DNA from: CAYNZP01 sp964401835
Lineage (GTDB): Bacteria; Planctomycetota; Phycisphaerae; SM23-33
Assembly: GCA_964401835.1 (NCBI GenBank)
Contig: CAYNZP010000008.1
Span: 1-64,000, forward strand
Length of the DNA stretch: 64,000 nt
Direction of reading: 5' to 3'
Of this stretch, positions 34,039 to 43,036 are shown one piece after another. Numbering within the stretch: the first letter of the stretch is position 1; each line of letters starts with the position of its first letter. The notes beneath the pieces were generated by a model. It was not told the DNA's origin, did not search any database, and worked only from the letters and a program-made list of their open reading frames with translations. Both the position numbers and the translations under genes were made by a program.

Positions 34039-34074
34039 GATTGAGTAGGCTCTTTTAAAGGAAGTGATTAAGCT

Positions 34075-35997
34075 ATGGCATCCAATAAGGTTATAGGAAT
34101 TGACCTCGGAACGACAAACAGCGTGGTTTCTGTTATGGAAGGTTCTGCACCCAAGGTGCTGATAAACCAGCAGGGCAGCCGCCTTACGCCATCAGTAGTT
34201 GGATTCACCGACAAAGGCGAGCGGCTCATAGGCCAGCCAGCCCGGCACCAGCAGGTAACCAACCCCACCAACACGGTCTTTTCAATCAAACGATTCATGG
34301 GCCGACGCCACAACGAAGTGTCCTCCGAAGAAAAGATCGTGCCTTACGAAGTTATTGGCGGGCCGCAGGAACTTGTGAAGGTCAAGGTTCGTGATAAAGA
34401 AATGACGCCGCAGGAAATCAGCGCGATGGTCCTCCAGAACCTAAAGAAGACAGCTGAAGACTACCTGGGTGAAGAAATAGAAAAAGCGGTCATCACAGTC
34501 CCCGCTTATTTCAACGACTCTCAGCGTACTGCCACAAAAGAAGCAGGCGAGATTGCCGGCTTGAAGGTCGAAAGAATCATCAACGAGCCGACCGCGGCAG
34601 CCCTGGCATACGGCCTTGATAAGAAGATGAACGAAAAAGTTGCCGTGTTCGATTTCGGTGGCGGCACGTTCGATATTTCAATCATGGACATTGGCGACAA
34701 CGTCTTCGAGGTGTTAAGCACCAATGGCGACACTCACCTTGGCGGCGATGATCTGGACGAAGAACTAATCAAGTATATTGCCGATGAATTCAAGAAGACC
34801 GAAGGAATTGACCTGCGTAGCGACCCGATGGCCCTGCAGAGGCTCAAAGAAGCCGCAGAAAAGGCCAAGTGCGAACTTTCGACTGCTATGGAGGCCAATG
34901 TCAACCTGCCCTTCATTACGGCAACAGCCCAAGGCCCAAAGCACCTTACAATGACATTAACCCGGGCAAAGTTCGAACAACTTGCAGAAGCCCTGTTCCA
35001 GCGATTGGTCGGGCCTTGCAAGCAGGCACTGGCCGATGCGAAGCTTACAGATAAAGACATCGATGAAGTAGTCCTGGTCGGCGGTTCTACACGAATCCCG
35101 AAGGTTCGCGAACTTGTAAAGGGACTGTTCGGCAAAGAGCCCAACAAGTCGGTCAACCCCGACGAGGTAGTAGCTCTCGGTGCGGCAATACAGGGCGCGA
35201 TCCTTACGGGCGAGGTGGAAGAGCAGATGGTGCTCCTCGATGTGACCCCGCTAAGCCTTGGCGTAGAGACACTCGGCGGCGTGATGACCAAGCTCATCGA
35301 GCGCAACACCACTATCCCGACCGAGAAGAAAGAGATTTTCTCCACCGCAGCGGATAATCAGACTGAGGTGACTATCCATGTCCTTCAGGGTGAGCGTGAA
35401 TTCGCAACCGATAACCGTACACTTGGCCGGTTTAATCTTACCGGCCTGCCGGCTGCACCAAGAGGCGTCCCGCAAATTGAGGTTGCTTTCAACATAGACG
35501 CAAACGGCATTTTGCACGTCGCAGCCAAAGATATGGCAACCGGCAAGGAACAGTCAATCGAGATTAAGGGTTCTTCCGGCCTGGACCAGGGCGAAATCGA
35601 CAAAATGCGTTCGGACGCCGAATCTCATGCCGAAGATGACAAAAAACGTCGCGAACTGATTGATCTCAAGAACCAGGGCGATTCGATGGCCTATCAGATG
35701 GAAAAGATGCTCAAGGAGCAGGGCGAGAAGGTCGCAGGAGAGGACCGCAGCAATATCGAGTCTGGAATATCAAGTCTACGAGAAGCCCTCAAGGGCGACG
35801 ATGCCGAAGCCATTAAACGAGCAATGGAATCCTTGGAACAGGCTTCACATAAAGTAGCCCAGGCCATGTATGAGGCCGCCGGCGCACAGGCTGGCCAACC
35901 CGGCCAGGCTCCGCCACAGGGAGAAAAACCCGCTGATGAGCAAAACAAAGGTGGCGGAGATGACGTTATTGATGCAGAATATGAAGTGAAGGAGTAA
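34075..35997 (+). CDS. dnaK: Chaperone DnaK (Hsp70)
   Basis: 640 residues, full length. An ATP-driven chaperone with DnaJ and GrpE. The ATPase domain opens with GIDLGTTNSVVSVMEG and includes VPAYFNDSQRTATKEAG, AVFDFGGGTFDISIMD and VLVGGSTRIPKV. The substrate-binding domain carries LLDVTPLSLGVET and IEVAFNIDANGILHV, and the C-terminus ends in a Gly/Pro/Gln-rich linker and DDVIDAEYEVKE. AAGGAAG precedes the ATG by about 10 bases. dnaJ and grpE are not adjacent; a lipoprotein hydrolase follows in the same direction. A 12-bp perfect palindrome CCTGACGTCAGG starts at the base after the stop. Confidence 0.98.
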   Translation: MASNKVIGIDLGTTNSVVSVMEGSAPKVLINQQGSRLTPSVVGFTDKGERLIGQPARHQQVTNPTNTVFSIKRFMGRRHNEVSSEEKIVPYEVIGGPQELVKVKVRDKEMTPQEISAMVLQNLKKTAEDYLGEEIEKAVITVPAYFNDSQRTATKEAGEIAGLKVERIINEPTAAALAYGLDKKMNEKVAVFDFGGGTFDISIMDIGDNVFEVLSTNGDTHLGGDDLDEELIKYIADEFKKTEGIDLRSDPMALQRLKEAAEKAKCELSTAMEANVNLPFITATAQGPKHLTMTLTRAKFEQLAEALFQRLVGPCKQALADAKLTDKDIDEVVLVGGSTRIPKVRELVKGLFGKEPNKSVNPDEVVALGAAIQGAILTGEVEEQMVLLDVTPLSLGVETLGGVMTKLIERNTTIPTEKKEIFSTAADNQTEVTIHVLQGEREFATDNRTLGRFNLTGLPAAPRGVPQIEVAFNIDANGILHVAAKDMATGKEQSIEIKGSSGLDQGEIDKMRSDAESHAEDDKKRRELIDLKNQGDSMAYQMEKMLKEQGEKVAGEDRSNIESGISSLREALKGDDAEAIKRAMESLEQASHKVAQAMYEAAGAQAGQPGQAPPQGEKPADEQNKGGGDDVIDAEYEVKE

Positions 35998-36048
35998 CCT
36001 GACGTCAGGGGAAATTTTCATAAACCTGCGATTGCAGAAAGGCGATCG

Positions 36049-37083
36049 TTGAATAATAAGCAGAATCAATTCGCGGCGAACCCCGGCTTATCGAGTCGGG
36101 GTTTCGCTTTTATCCTGCCGACGATATTGCTATTTGCAATATTCCTGGCCGGCTGTGGTAACCATCAGCCTTACGTTACCGAATCCAGGCTTACAAGGGG
36201 GCTTGTAATCGTTCTGCCCGGCATTGAAGGCAGAGGGGTATTCAATGAGGCAATCTGCAACGGCCTTAATGAAGGCGGAGTCAATTGGGCGATTCAGCTC
36301 TACGATTGGACAGTTCCGCTGGGGCCCTTGATTAACCTGAAAGCCTTTGAACGCAACCGCGAAAAAGCACACCAGATTGCAGATTTAATCACTCGCTATC
36401 GCTGGTCATATCCGGGCCGACCTGTCGTGTTGGTGGGCCAAAGCGGCGGGGGAGCAATGGCTACCTGGGCGATGGAAGTCCTGCCTCCATGGCAGCAGGT
36501 GGACGGTGCGATACTGCTGGCGGCTTCACTTTCCCCGAGATATTCGCTTGAAGGGGCACTGATGAATTGTGAAAAGGGAATAATTAATTTTTATTCCCCC
36601 ATGGATTGGTTAATGCTTGGCCTCGGAACAACTTTTTCTGGCACTATGGACGGCCAACATACCTCCTCTGCCGGAAGATTAGGATTTCAGAATCCAGAAT
36701 ATTTAAATACGCCTGATATTTACGACAAGCTCTTCCAGGTTCCATGGACCATAAACATGGCCAGGACAGGCAACGTGGGTACGCACCTTTCCAGTGGAGC
36801 CGGAGAATTCGTGGCTACTTATGTCGCTCCACTCATACTTGCCGAGCAATGGAACATGCAGCTGATTTCAACGGTAACAGGCAGGCCAATACCCGAGCCT
36901 ATAAAGGATATCCCGCAAGAGAAACCAGCTGCAGAAGATGTAGCTACAAAAGAAGTTGAAAAGCCTGTTCAGGAAGATGAAACACCCCATAAAGAGGAAA
37001 TGCTTGAATGGAAGCCCTCTCTGCAACTTCCAACCCAGCCCAATGAAAACCCAACCAGGCAACCGGCTCAGCCAGCTAATTAA
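36049..37083 (+). CDS. Lipoprotein alpha/beta-hydrolase-like protein
   Basis: 344 residues from a TTG at 36049 (AAAGG upstream). After 17 polar residues there is a hydrophobic segment ending in a perfect lipobox LAGC (33-36), so the mature protein should be lipid-anchored. The nucleophile elbow GQSGGG (S132) lies in PVVLVGQSGGGAM; LPGIEGRG (57-64) fits the oxyanion region. The catalytic acid and histidine are not certain; THLSSG at about 248 is a candidate for the histidine. The last 60 residues are rich in Glu, Pro and Lys. It lies 51 bp downstream of dnaK. An esterase or lipase role is inferred. Confidence 0.75.
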   Translation: MNNKQNQFAANPGLSSRGFAFILPTILLFAIFLAGCGNHQPYVTESRLTRGLVIVLPGIEGRGVFNEAICNGLNEGGVNWAIQLYDWTVPLGPLINLKAFERNREKAHQIADLITRYRWSYPGRPVVLVGQSGGGAMATWAMEVLPPWQQVDGAILLAASLSPRYSLEGALMNCEKGIINFYSPMDWLMLGLGTTFSGTMDGQHTSSAGRLGFQNPEYLNTPDIYDKLFQVPWTINMARTGNVGTHLSSGAGEFVATYVAPLILAEQWNMQLISTVTGRPIPEPIKDIPQEKPAAEDVATKEVEKPVQEDETPHKEEMLEWKPSLQLPTQPNENPTRQPAQPAN

Positions 37084-37254
37084 CCGACACGTATTTCTGC
37101 GACCAAATTATTTTCAGGCTAATCCCTCCGACTGCCGGGTTTTAGTTTTATTCACGCCTCACGTCTGTATAATTATCTGACTATCGAGATTTTCGGAAGG
37201 AATAAAGCGACAGGATCAATTGACTGCTGAATTCTCCACCGGAGATTATTAATT

Positions 37255-38712
37255 TTGCGAATTTTATTAATACAACCAGATTGGGAAGGCGGCGAAGTGG
37301 GGTTCCGCCTGGCTGCAATGCCAGAGCCATTGGCATTGGAGTTGCTTGCCGCCAGCGTACCCAACCATGAATTGCGTCTTTTGGATATGCGCATTGATCG
37401 GGATTTCTCGATACTTCAAAAAGAATTGGAGACCTTCGCCCCGGATGTTGTGGCATTGACGGCTTTGACAACGGAAGTGTATTTTACCAGAGACGTAATA
37501 CGTCAGGTTCGCCGCTTTTCGAATGATTTATTTATCGTTATCGGTGGACACCATGTTACGCTCATGTCCGAAGATTTCTTCATGCCAGAAGTTGACGCCA
37601 TAATCCTGGGCGAAGGAGAAGTCGTTTTTCCGAAACTGATCGAAGCACTCAGCAGCAACCGGGAATTCAGTCGGATTCCGAGTCTCATTTTCCGAAATGA
37701 TGATGGAGAATTCGTGAACAACGGCCGTGAGCTTTCCTCCCTTGAGATGGACGAGCTCCCGCTTCCTCGCAGAGACCTTACCGAAAGATATCGCAGCGAA
37801 TATTTCTTTCTCTTCGATAAGCCGGATTCATCGGTCGCCACCGGGCGGGGGTGTCCTTATAGATGTAATTTCTGCAGCGTCTGGGAATTCTACAAAGGCA
37901 AAACACGACAAATGTCAGCCAGCCGCGTTGTTGAAGAAGTAAAAGCCGTCGATACTTCACACATAACATTTGTCGATGACAATTTCCTCATGAATTACAA
38001 GCGTGAAGACGCTATTGCGGATTTGCTTCAGGCTGAAGGCATCAAGATGCGTTACTCAATAGAGTGCCGCACGGACTCAATAGTCCGTCATCCGGAGCTC
38101 GTTGAAAAATGGGTAGACACTGGTCTTTACGCGGTGCTTTTAGGCCTGGAGGGCGCCTCTGACAAGGCCTTGGCTAATGTAAACAAGAAAAATGCAGTTA
38201 AGACCAATACCGAGGCCATCAAGATCCTTCAGGACAATGGTGTGATTATCTGGGGTGCTTTTTTGGTCGATCCGCAGTGGGAGGCTGATGATTTCAAACA
38301 ATTGCGTGATTATGTGAATCAAAACGAAATCACTCATACGCAATTTACTATTCTCACTCCCTTGCCAGGAACGGAACTCTACCGTCAGAAATTCGGCGAA
38401 CTTTTAACGTACGACTACACCTGTTTCGATACGATGCACTCTGTCTTGCCGACAAAGCTGCCGCGCGAAGAATTCTATCAGCATTTCGCAAATCTCTATC
38501 AACAAAACGACCTGGGCCCATATTACGACCTCTTACGCGAAGGCAAGCTTTCCCTAGATGATTGCCGGCGCGGTAAGCAAATGCTCGACACGATGAGCGA
38601 AAGTGAATATTACTTCGCAAAAGACCCGATACTGGGAAATGTTCGCAGCAAATCAGAGGCCTTGCCTGGAGCCATACTTCAGGGCCAAGAGCGGGATACG
38701 GTAATCAGCTAA
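37255..38712 (+). CDS. B12-binding-domain radical SAM protein
   Basis: 485 residues from a TTG at 37255 with GGAG about 11 bases upstream; MRILLIQPDW is the normal start of this family. Residues 1-135 form a cobalamin-binding-type Rossmann domain (VALTALTTEV, VIGGHHVTLM), without the classical DxHxxG. The radical SAM cluster is C200-C204-C207 in GRGCPYRCNFCSVWEFY. The C-terminal region contains FTILTPLPGTELYRQ, typical of the B12 radical SAM group that includes hopanoid and lipid-modifying enzymes and methylthiotransferase relatives. Substrate unknown. A TATAAT at 37168-37173 may be its promoter -10. Confidence 0.85.
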   Translation: MRILLIQPDWEGGEVGFRLAAMPEPLALELLAASVPNHELRLLDMRIDRDFSILQKELETFAPDVVALTALTTEVYFTRDVIRQVRRFSNDLFIVIGGHHVTLMSEDFFMPEVDAIILGEGEVVFPKLIEALSSNREFSRIPSLIFRNDDGEFVNNGRELSSLEMDELPLPRRDLTERYRSEYFFLFDKPDSSVATGRGCPYRCNFCSVWEFYKGKTRQMSASRVVEEVKAVDTSHITFVDDNFLMNYKREDAIADLLQAEGIKMRYSIECRTDSIVRHPELVEKWVDTGLYAVLLGLEGASDKALANVNKKNAVKTNTEAIKILQDNGVIIWGAFLVDPQWEADDFKQLRDYVNQNEITHTQFTILTPLPGTELYRQKFGELLTYDYTCFDTMHSVLPTKLPREEFYQHFANLYQQNDLGPYYDLLREGKLSLDDCRRGKQMLDTMSESEYYFAKDPILGNVRSKSEALPGAILQGQERDTVIS

Positions 38713-38720
38713 AACAGCTT

Positions 38721-39770
38721 TTACATGAATGATTGAAGTTCTTCTGCGTGTTCGAGAATCCAGTTTACTTTCCGCTCTACCATCTGCAGGAAGGGGAACC
38801 CCTGGAGCCTTCCGAATGTTCCGGTAGCGGCTATCGGCAAAACTGCTTCTGCGATCATGGCTTCACACATCAGGTAAGGAATCGATTTGATTTCCGCGGT
38901 AGAGATGACGTTAACTTCGTCATATCCGCGCATGAAACGTTTGAATCTGGCCAAGTCCACATTTTCAGGCCAGTCGGCAGGATTTTCGCTACCGCCTATT
39001 ATCGAAAACTGCAGTGCGCCATTTGCCAGGTCTATCACACGCTGCTGGAGTCTGGTAGCGTCATAATCTATAACCGCGACAACTTTGTGTTTTTTGAATA
39101 GCATATTCCCCGGATGCCAGTCCCCATGAACAAACTGAACACCCCAGTCCATTAACCCAAGCTCCTCTGTCTTCTTTGCAGAATGTTTGTAGGATTTCTC
39201 GATGGAATGCACCGTGGAAGTAAGAACATCCTTGGGTGGGCGAGCTTCCATAGGCAGAGAGCTTACCGTGTTCCTGATGGCCTGATGAATAGCCCTTGCA
39301 TTGTGATAGCTTCCGATAGGTGGAGTAAATTCGCTTTGAAAATCTTCCAGCAATTTATGACAAAGAGCCAAAGTCTTTCCGGAACTGTGTGTCGCATCCT
39401 TCGAGTTGTCATAAGAACTCCCCTCGATAAACTCGAACATCTCATAGATATTGCTATCCAGAACCAGCATCGATTTTTTGTCGCGTTTTGTGACAATCAA
39501 GTGAGGAAGTGGAAAGTTCTGCCTGCCAAGATGAAGTTGTATATGATGCGCGAAGGATACTCTTTCCAGGTCGTTGCGGCCTACTGCGCGGCGTTTAAAA
39601 AGGAACTTGCCACGTTTGGACTCAATTATCAGCTTGGGGGCCTTGCGACTGCCGCGAGAAAATTCCTCGACGCTTGAGATTGCTCCGAGATCGTAATGAC
39701 TCAGGCAAATCGCCAGTTCTTCAAGGCTGAAGTTATCTCTGTCCAGAGCGTTCGGCATAAGAGAATCCAC
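38721..39770 (-). CDS. Aminoglycoside phosphotransferase-family kinase (APH/CotS-like)
   Basis: 349 residues from a GTG at 39770, or 345 from the ATG at 39758; neither has a clear ribosome-binding site. The fold is shown by KFLFKRR (N-lobe lysine region), the Brenner motif HGDWHPGN (215-222, catalytic D217), and VIDYDATR (about 233) for magnesium. Such enzymes phosphorylate small molecules such as choline, homoserine or methylthioribose, or spore-coat components; the substrate is not evident. It is convergent with the radical SAM gene, only 9 bp between their stops. Confidence 0.78.
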   Translation of the reverse strand: MDSLMPNALDRDNFSLEELAICLSHYDLGAISSVEEFSRGSRKAPKLIIESKRGKFLFKRRAVGRNDLERVSFAHHIQLHLGRQNFPLPHLIVTKRDKKSMLVLDSNIYEMFEFIEGSSYDNSKDATHSSGKTLALCHKLLEDFQSEFTPPIGSYHNARAIHQAIRNTVSSLPMEARPPKDVLTSTVHSIEKSYKHSAKKTEELGLMDWGVQFVHGDWHPGNMLFKKHKVVAVIDYDATRLQQRVIDLANGALQFSIIGGSENPADWPENVDLARFKRFMRGYDEVNVISTAEIKSIPYLMCEAMIAEAVLPIAATGTFGRLQGFPFLQMVERKVNWILEHAEELQSFM

Positions 39771-39954
39771 AAATAAGGCTTAAAAAAAATCCTTCAATTG
39801 AATATTAGTATCAACTTCTTTTTAATTCTAGAATTATCTAAACTTGTTCCGTCAATAATTAACTTCGACCCAGTGGATATTGTACATTAAGGTTATTTTG
39901 ATTTACTGCCGCCTTCTCATTGGCCAACCTGATACAAAATAAATTATATTGGTG

Positions 39955-39969
39955 TACTGAATATCAGTA
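39955..39969 (+). promoter_or_regulatory. Palindrome upstream of glycerate kinase
   Basis: TACTGA-ATA-TCAGTA is a perfect 6-bp inverted repeat 46 bp before the ATG at 40016, just downstream of A/T-rich sequence containing TTGGCC and TATATT with a long 19-bp spacer. It is a candidate operator for the glycerate kinase gene; the promoter is uncertain. Confidence 0.35.
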
Positions 39970-40015
39970 TTAAGAAAAGATACTTATAAAATCTGGATTT
40001 TTAACGGAGTTGTCC

Positions 40016-41161
40016 ATGAAAGTTGTTATAGCCCCGGACTCATTCAAGGAGTCGCTTTCAGCTGTCGAGGTTGCCCGGAGTATTTCCGAGGGTGTCTTGC
40101 GGGCGTGCTCTAATGCGATGATAGACCTGTGCCCAATGGCTGACGGTGGAGAGGGAACTGTCGAGGCGATGGTCGCAGCTACAAATGGCGAGCTCCTTTC
40201 AGCCGAGGCGTTCGGGCCCTTGAGAGAACCCGTTACTGCCAGGTTCGGCCTGCTTGGAGGAAATGAGAACTCAAAAGTTGCCGTGATAGAAATGGCTGGG
40301 GCTTCGGGTCTGGAAATTGTGCCTGCTGATAAAAGAAATCCGCTTGTAACTACGACATTCGGTACGGGCCAATTAATACTGGCTGCTCTCGACGCCGGCG
40401 CAAATGAGATACTTATCGGCATCGGGGGTTCAGCTACCGTTGATGGAGGCTGCGGCTGCGCTCAGGCAATCGGCCTGACTTTCATCAGCAAATCTGGCAA
40501 GCCATGTACATGTGGCATGGGGGGCGGAAGTTTATTACAAGTAGATAAAATTGACATCTCGGACAGAGACCCACGCATAGCAGATACTCGCATAAGGGTC
40601 GCATGCGACGTTACCAACCCATTGACCGGCCCCAACGGAGCTGCCGCCGTTTACGGCCCACAGAAGGGCGCAACTGAGGAAATGGTGACTCAGCTTGATG
40701 CGGGACTCGCTCATCTGGCTAGAGTTATTAAGCGTCAACTCGGCTTGAAAATAGATCAGATGCCAGGCGCTGGCGCCGCCGGTGGCCTTGGCGGGGGATT
40801 GATGGCGTTTGCCGGCGCTAAACTCGAGCCGGGCTTGTCAATTGTAGCCGAGGAATTAAAACTTGCCGAAAGGCTCAGCGGAGCGGACCTTTGCATAACA
40901 GGCGAAGGAAAATTCGATTCTCAAAGTCTTTCAGGCAAGACAGCTGTGGGAGTGGCGCAAATCGCCGCAAAACAGGGCGTGCCGGTCATATGTATTCCCG
41001 GTCAGGCGGATAAAAATGTCGATTGCGATCTCTTCGCGGACATCAGGCCGCTGGTTGCGGATGACGTCCGAGTTGAAGATGCCATCAAAAACCCGAAAGC
41101 ACTTCTTCAAAAACGCTCTATGGAAGCTGTGCAGAATTTCCTGCAAAAACTGGACGACTAA
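40016..41161 (+). CDS. Glycerate kinase, GarK/GlxK family
   Basis: 381 residues from the ATG at 40016 (ACGGAG 7 bases upstream); a TTG two codons earlier was rejected. It phosphorylates glycerate with ATP, giving 2-phosphoglycerate in family members. The family opening KVVIAPDSFKESLSA is followed by DLCPMADGGEGTVEAM, GIGGSATVDGGCGCAQAIG, ACDVTNPLTGPNGAAAVYGP and PGAGAAGGLGGGL, all conserved. No glyoxylate or tartronate genes are nearby; lysA follows after 89 bp on the same strand. Confidence 0.95.
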   Translation: MKVVIAPDSFKESLSAVEVARSISEGVLRACSNAMIDLCPMADGGEGTVEAMVAATNGELLSAEAFGPLREPVTARFGLLGGNENSKVAVIEMAGASGLEIVPADKRNPLVTTTFGTGQLILAALDAGANEILIGIGGSATVDGGCGCAQAIGLTFISKSGKPCTCGMGGGSLLQVDKIDISDRDPRIADTRIRVACDVTNPLTGPNGAAAVYGPQKGATEEMVTQLDAGLAHLARVIKRQLGLKIDQMPGAGAAGGLGGGLMAFAGAKLEPGLSIVAEELKLAERLSGADLCITGEGKFDSQSLSGKTAVGVAQIAAKQGVPVICIPGQADKNVDCDLFADIRPLVADDVRVEDAIKNPKALLQKRSMEAVQNFLQKLDD

Positions 41162-41250
41162 TATCTGAAACCTCACGCCAGGCTCTTGTCATAAATGAAA
41201 GTTGTAGATAAGCTACATCCTTTGAATTGCTGAAACACCTGAGGAACAAT

Positions 41251-42543
41251 ATGGATTATTTTGAATACAAGAACGGTAAGTTGTTTTGTGAAGATGTTGA
41301 CGTAGCAGATATCGCCGCATCGGCCGGCACGCCGGTTTACATTTACTCAGCTGCTACGTTGCGGCATCACTACAGGGCAATGGTCGACGCCTTTGCCGAG
41401 GTCAATCCAACCATCTGCTTTTCGATAAAGTCTCTCAGTAACTTGTCTGTCATTAAGTTGCTTGCCAGCGAGGGCAGTGGTTTTGATGTCGTCTCCGGAG
41501 GAGAACTTGCTCGCGCCATTGCTGTCGGTGTCGATTCTTCTAAGATAGTTTTCGCAGGAGTCGCAAAGACTGACCAAGAAATTTCAGAAGCAATCGAGGC
41601 GGGGATCGGTCTGTTTAATGTCGAATCTGAGGCTGAATTCGAAAATATCTCCCGCATGGCTGCGGTGGCTGGTAAGAAGACTCGCGCCGCTGTTCGGATT
41701 AATCCGGACATCTACGATCCGAAGACGCATGTCAAGACTACTACCGGCAAGAAGGAAACCAAGTTCGGCGTGGATATCGACCGGGCGGAAAAGTTTTTCG
41801 AAACATACGGGAATGACAAAAATGTTTCTCTCGACGCTATTGATTTGCACATAGGTTCTCCGATTTATTCTGCCGAGCCATATGTAAGGGCAATCAGGAA
41901 GACCTTTGAGCTGATCGACGCTTTACGGGCCAAGGGAATTGAAATCCGCACACTCGATATCGGCGGCGGTTATGCTGCTGACTACGAGGAAGGTGCATCG
42001 CCATTGGCGGCTGACTATGCGCTGGACATCGTTCCGCTGCTAAGCGGTAGCGGCCTGGAGATAATCCTTGAACCGGGAAGGCAGATTGCCTGCAACGCGG
42101 GCATACTCCTGACACAGGTGCAGTACATTAAGCAGGGCGGTACGAAAAAGTTTGTAATCGTGGATGCGGCAATGACCGACCTGATCCGCCCGGCCTTGTA
42201 TGACTCGCAGCATTTTATCTATCCAGCCAGGTTGGGTAAAAATGAACCAGCCCCGCAGCGGAAGATGGACTATTCTCCAACTGGAGGCGACAAAGTCGAC
42301 GTCGTAGGCGGAGTATGCGAATCGTCAGATTTCCTCTGCAAGGACCGCGTCCTGCCGGAGCTCAACCGCGGCGACATGGTGGCTGTGTTCTCGGCTGGAG
42401 CTTATGGGTTTGTCATGTCCAGCACATATAACTCCAGGCCACGCTCGGCGGAGGTACTGGTCGAGGGTGATAAGTGGAAAGTCGTCCGGCCGCGTGAGAC
42501 ATATGACGATTTGTTTTCCTCCGAATTGGATGCCATCAGCTGA
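41251..42543 (+). CDS. lysA: Diaminopimelate decarboxylase
   Basis: 430 residues from the ATG at 41251, which follows TGAGGAA; a TTG at 41227 was rejected. It decarboxylates meso-DAP to lysine with PLP. The Schiff-base lysine is K60 in CFSIKSLSNLS, slightly divergent from the usual AVKANSN. HIGSPI, LDIGGGY and EPGRQIACNAG provide the phosphate site, and C356 in GGVCESSDFL comes from the partner active site. GAYGFVMSSTYNSRPR near the end is typical. The insertion DPKTHVKTTTGKKETKFG is standard for LysA rather than ornithine or carboxynorspermidine decarboxylase. Confidence 0.93.
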   Translation: MDYFEYKNGKLFCEDVDVADIAASAGTPVYIYSAATLRHHYRAMVDAFAEVNPTICFSIKSLSNLSVIKLLASEGSGFDVVSGGELARAIAVGVDSSKIVFAGVAKTDQEISEAIEAGIGLFNVESEAEFENISRMAAVAGKKTRAAVRINPDIYDPKTHVKTTTGKKETKFGVDIDRAEKFFETYGNDKNVSLDAIDLHIGSPIYSAEPYVRAIRKTFELIDALRAKGIEIRTLDIGGGYAADYEEGASPLAADYALDIVPLLSGSGLEIILEPGRQIACNAGILLTQVQYIKQGGTKKFVIVDAAMTDLIRPALYDSQHFIYPARLGKNEPAPQRKMDYSPTGGDKVDVVGGVCESSDFLCKDRVLPELNRGDMVAVFSAGAYGFVMSSTYNSRPRSAEVLVEGDKWKVVRPRETYDDLFSSELDAIS

Positions 42544-42565
42544 CATGTCCGGATTGTAAAGGCGG

Positions 42566-42871
42566 CTATTTCTGCGGAGATGTCGCCAGACAGACCAGCC
42601 GTTTTTCACCCGTAGCAGTTATTGTGTGCGCTTCGCTGGGCGCAAAGGCAAAAAATTGGCCGGAAATCAATTTTGCACGCTGAGAGCCATATGCCACAGA
42701 GGCCATTCCTGTGATGACATAATAAGACCACTCACCGGAGCTGACCTTTTCATCCTGGCCTGGTTCCATGCACAAAAGCTCTGCGCGGAGATTCCAGCCT
42801 TTATGTATTTTCACTCGCTGCGGTCTGGCGGTGCTGAAGCGGACCTTAGCTATGGCGTTTACAAGGTTCAT
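42566..42871 (-). CDS. Small cupin-domain protein
   Basis: 101 residues. A single cupin beta-barrel is suggested by GWNLRAELLCMEPGQDEKVS, SYYVITGMASV, GQFFAFAPSEAHTITAT. The usual metal-binding histidines of motif 1 are absent (QDEKVSSGEW), so it may not bind metal. The ATG follows AAGGTGA by 5 bases. It is convergent with lysA, 22 bp apart, and divergent from nadE. Binding partner unknown. Confidence 0.7.
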   Translation of the reverse strand: MNLVNAIAKVRFSTARPQRVKIHKGWNLRAELLCMEPGQDEKVSSGEWSYYVITGMASVAYGSQRAKLISGQFFAFAPSEAHTITATGEKRLVCLATSPQK

Positions 42872-43036
42872 ATTTCACCTTCAGCGGCTAATTCCTAGCA
42901 TGTTTTATTCCCAAATCCGAAGTTTCAGTGAAATGTTCATTCCTGATGGTATATTACATAATCCCAGCGATATTGCAATCGTCTGGATTTGTTCATAAAG
43001 TTATAGTGAAATCGTAAGGAAGCCATAAGCGACAAA

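Larger units (their letters stand above)
33162..34074. other. Repeat-rich non-coding region before dnaK
   Basis: About 910 bp with no supported gene. It contains four short perfect palindromes (33244-33263, 33283-33300, 33334-33351 and 33550-33567), a stretch of unremarkable A/T-rich sequence (33570-33750), nine 10-bp tandem repeats (33761-33850) and then the dnaK promoter region. Open frames here (for example 33383-33574 and 33662-33997) have no ribosome-binding site and either cross the tandem repeats or lack protein character. Confidence 0.65.

Noticed and set aside
35998..36009. Terminator after dnaK
   Set aside because: CCTGACGTCAGG is a perfect palindrome with no loop and no following T run; kept only as a note in the dnaK entry.
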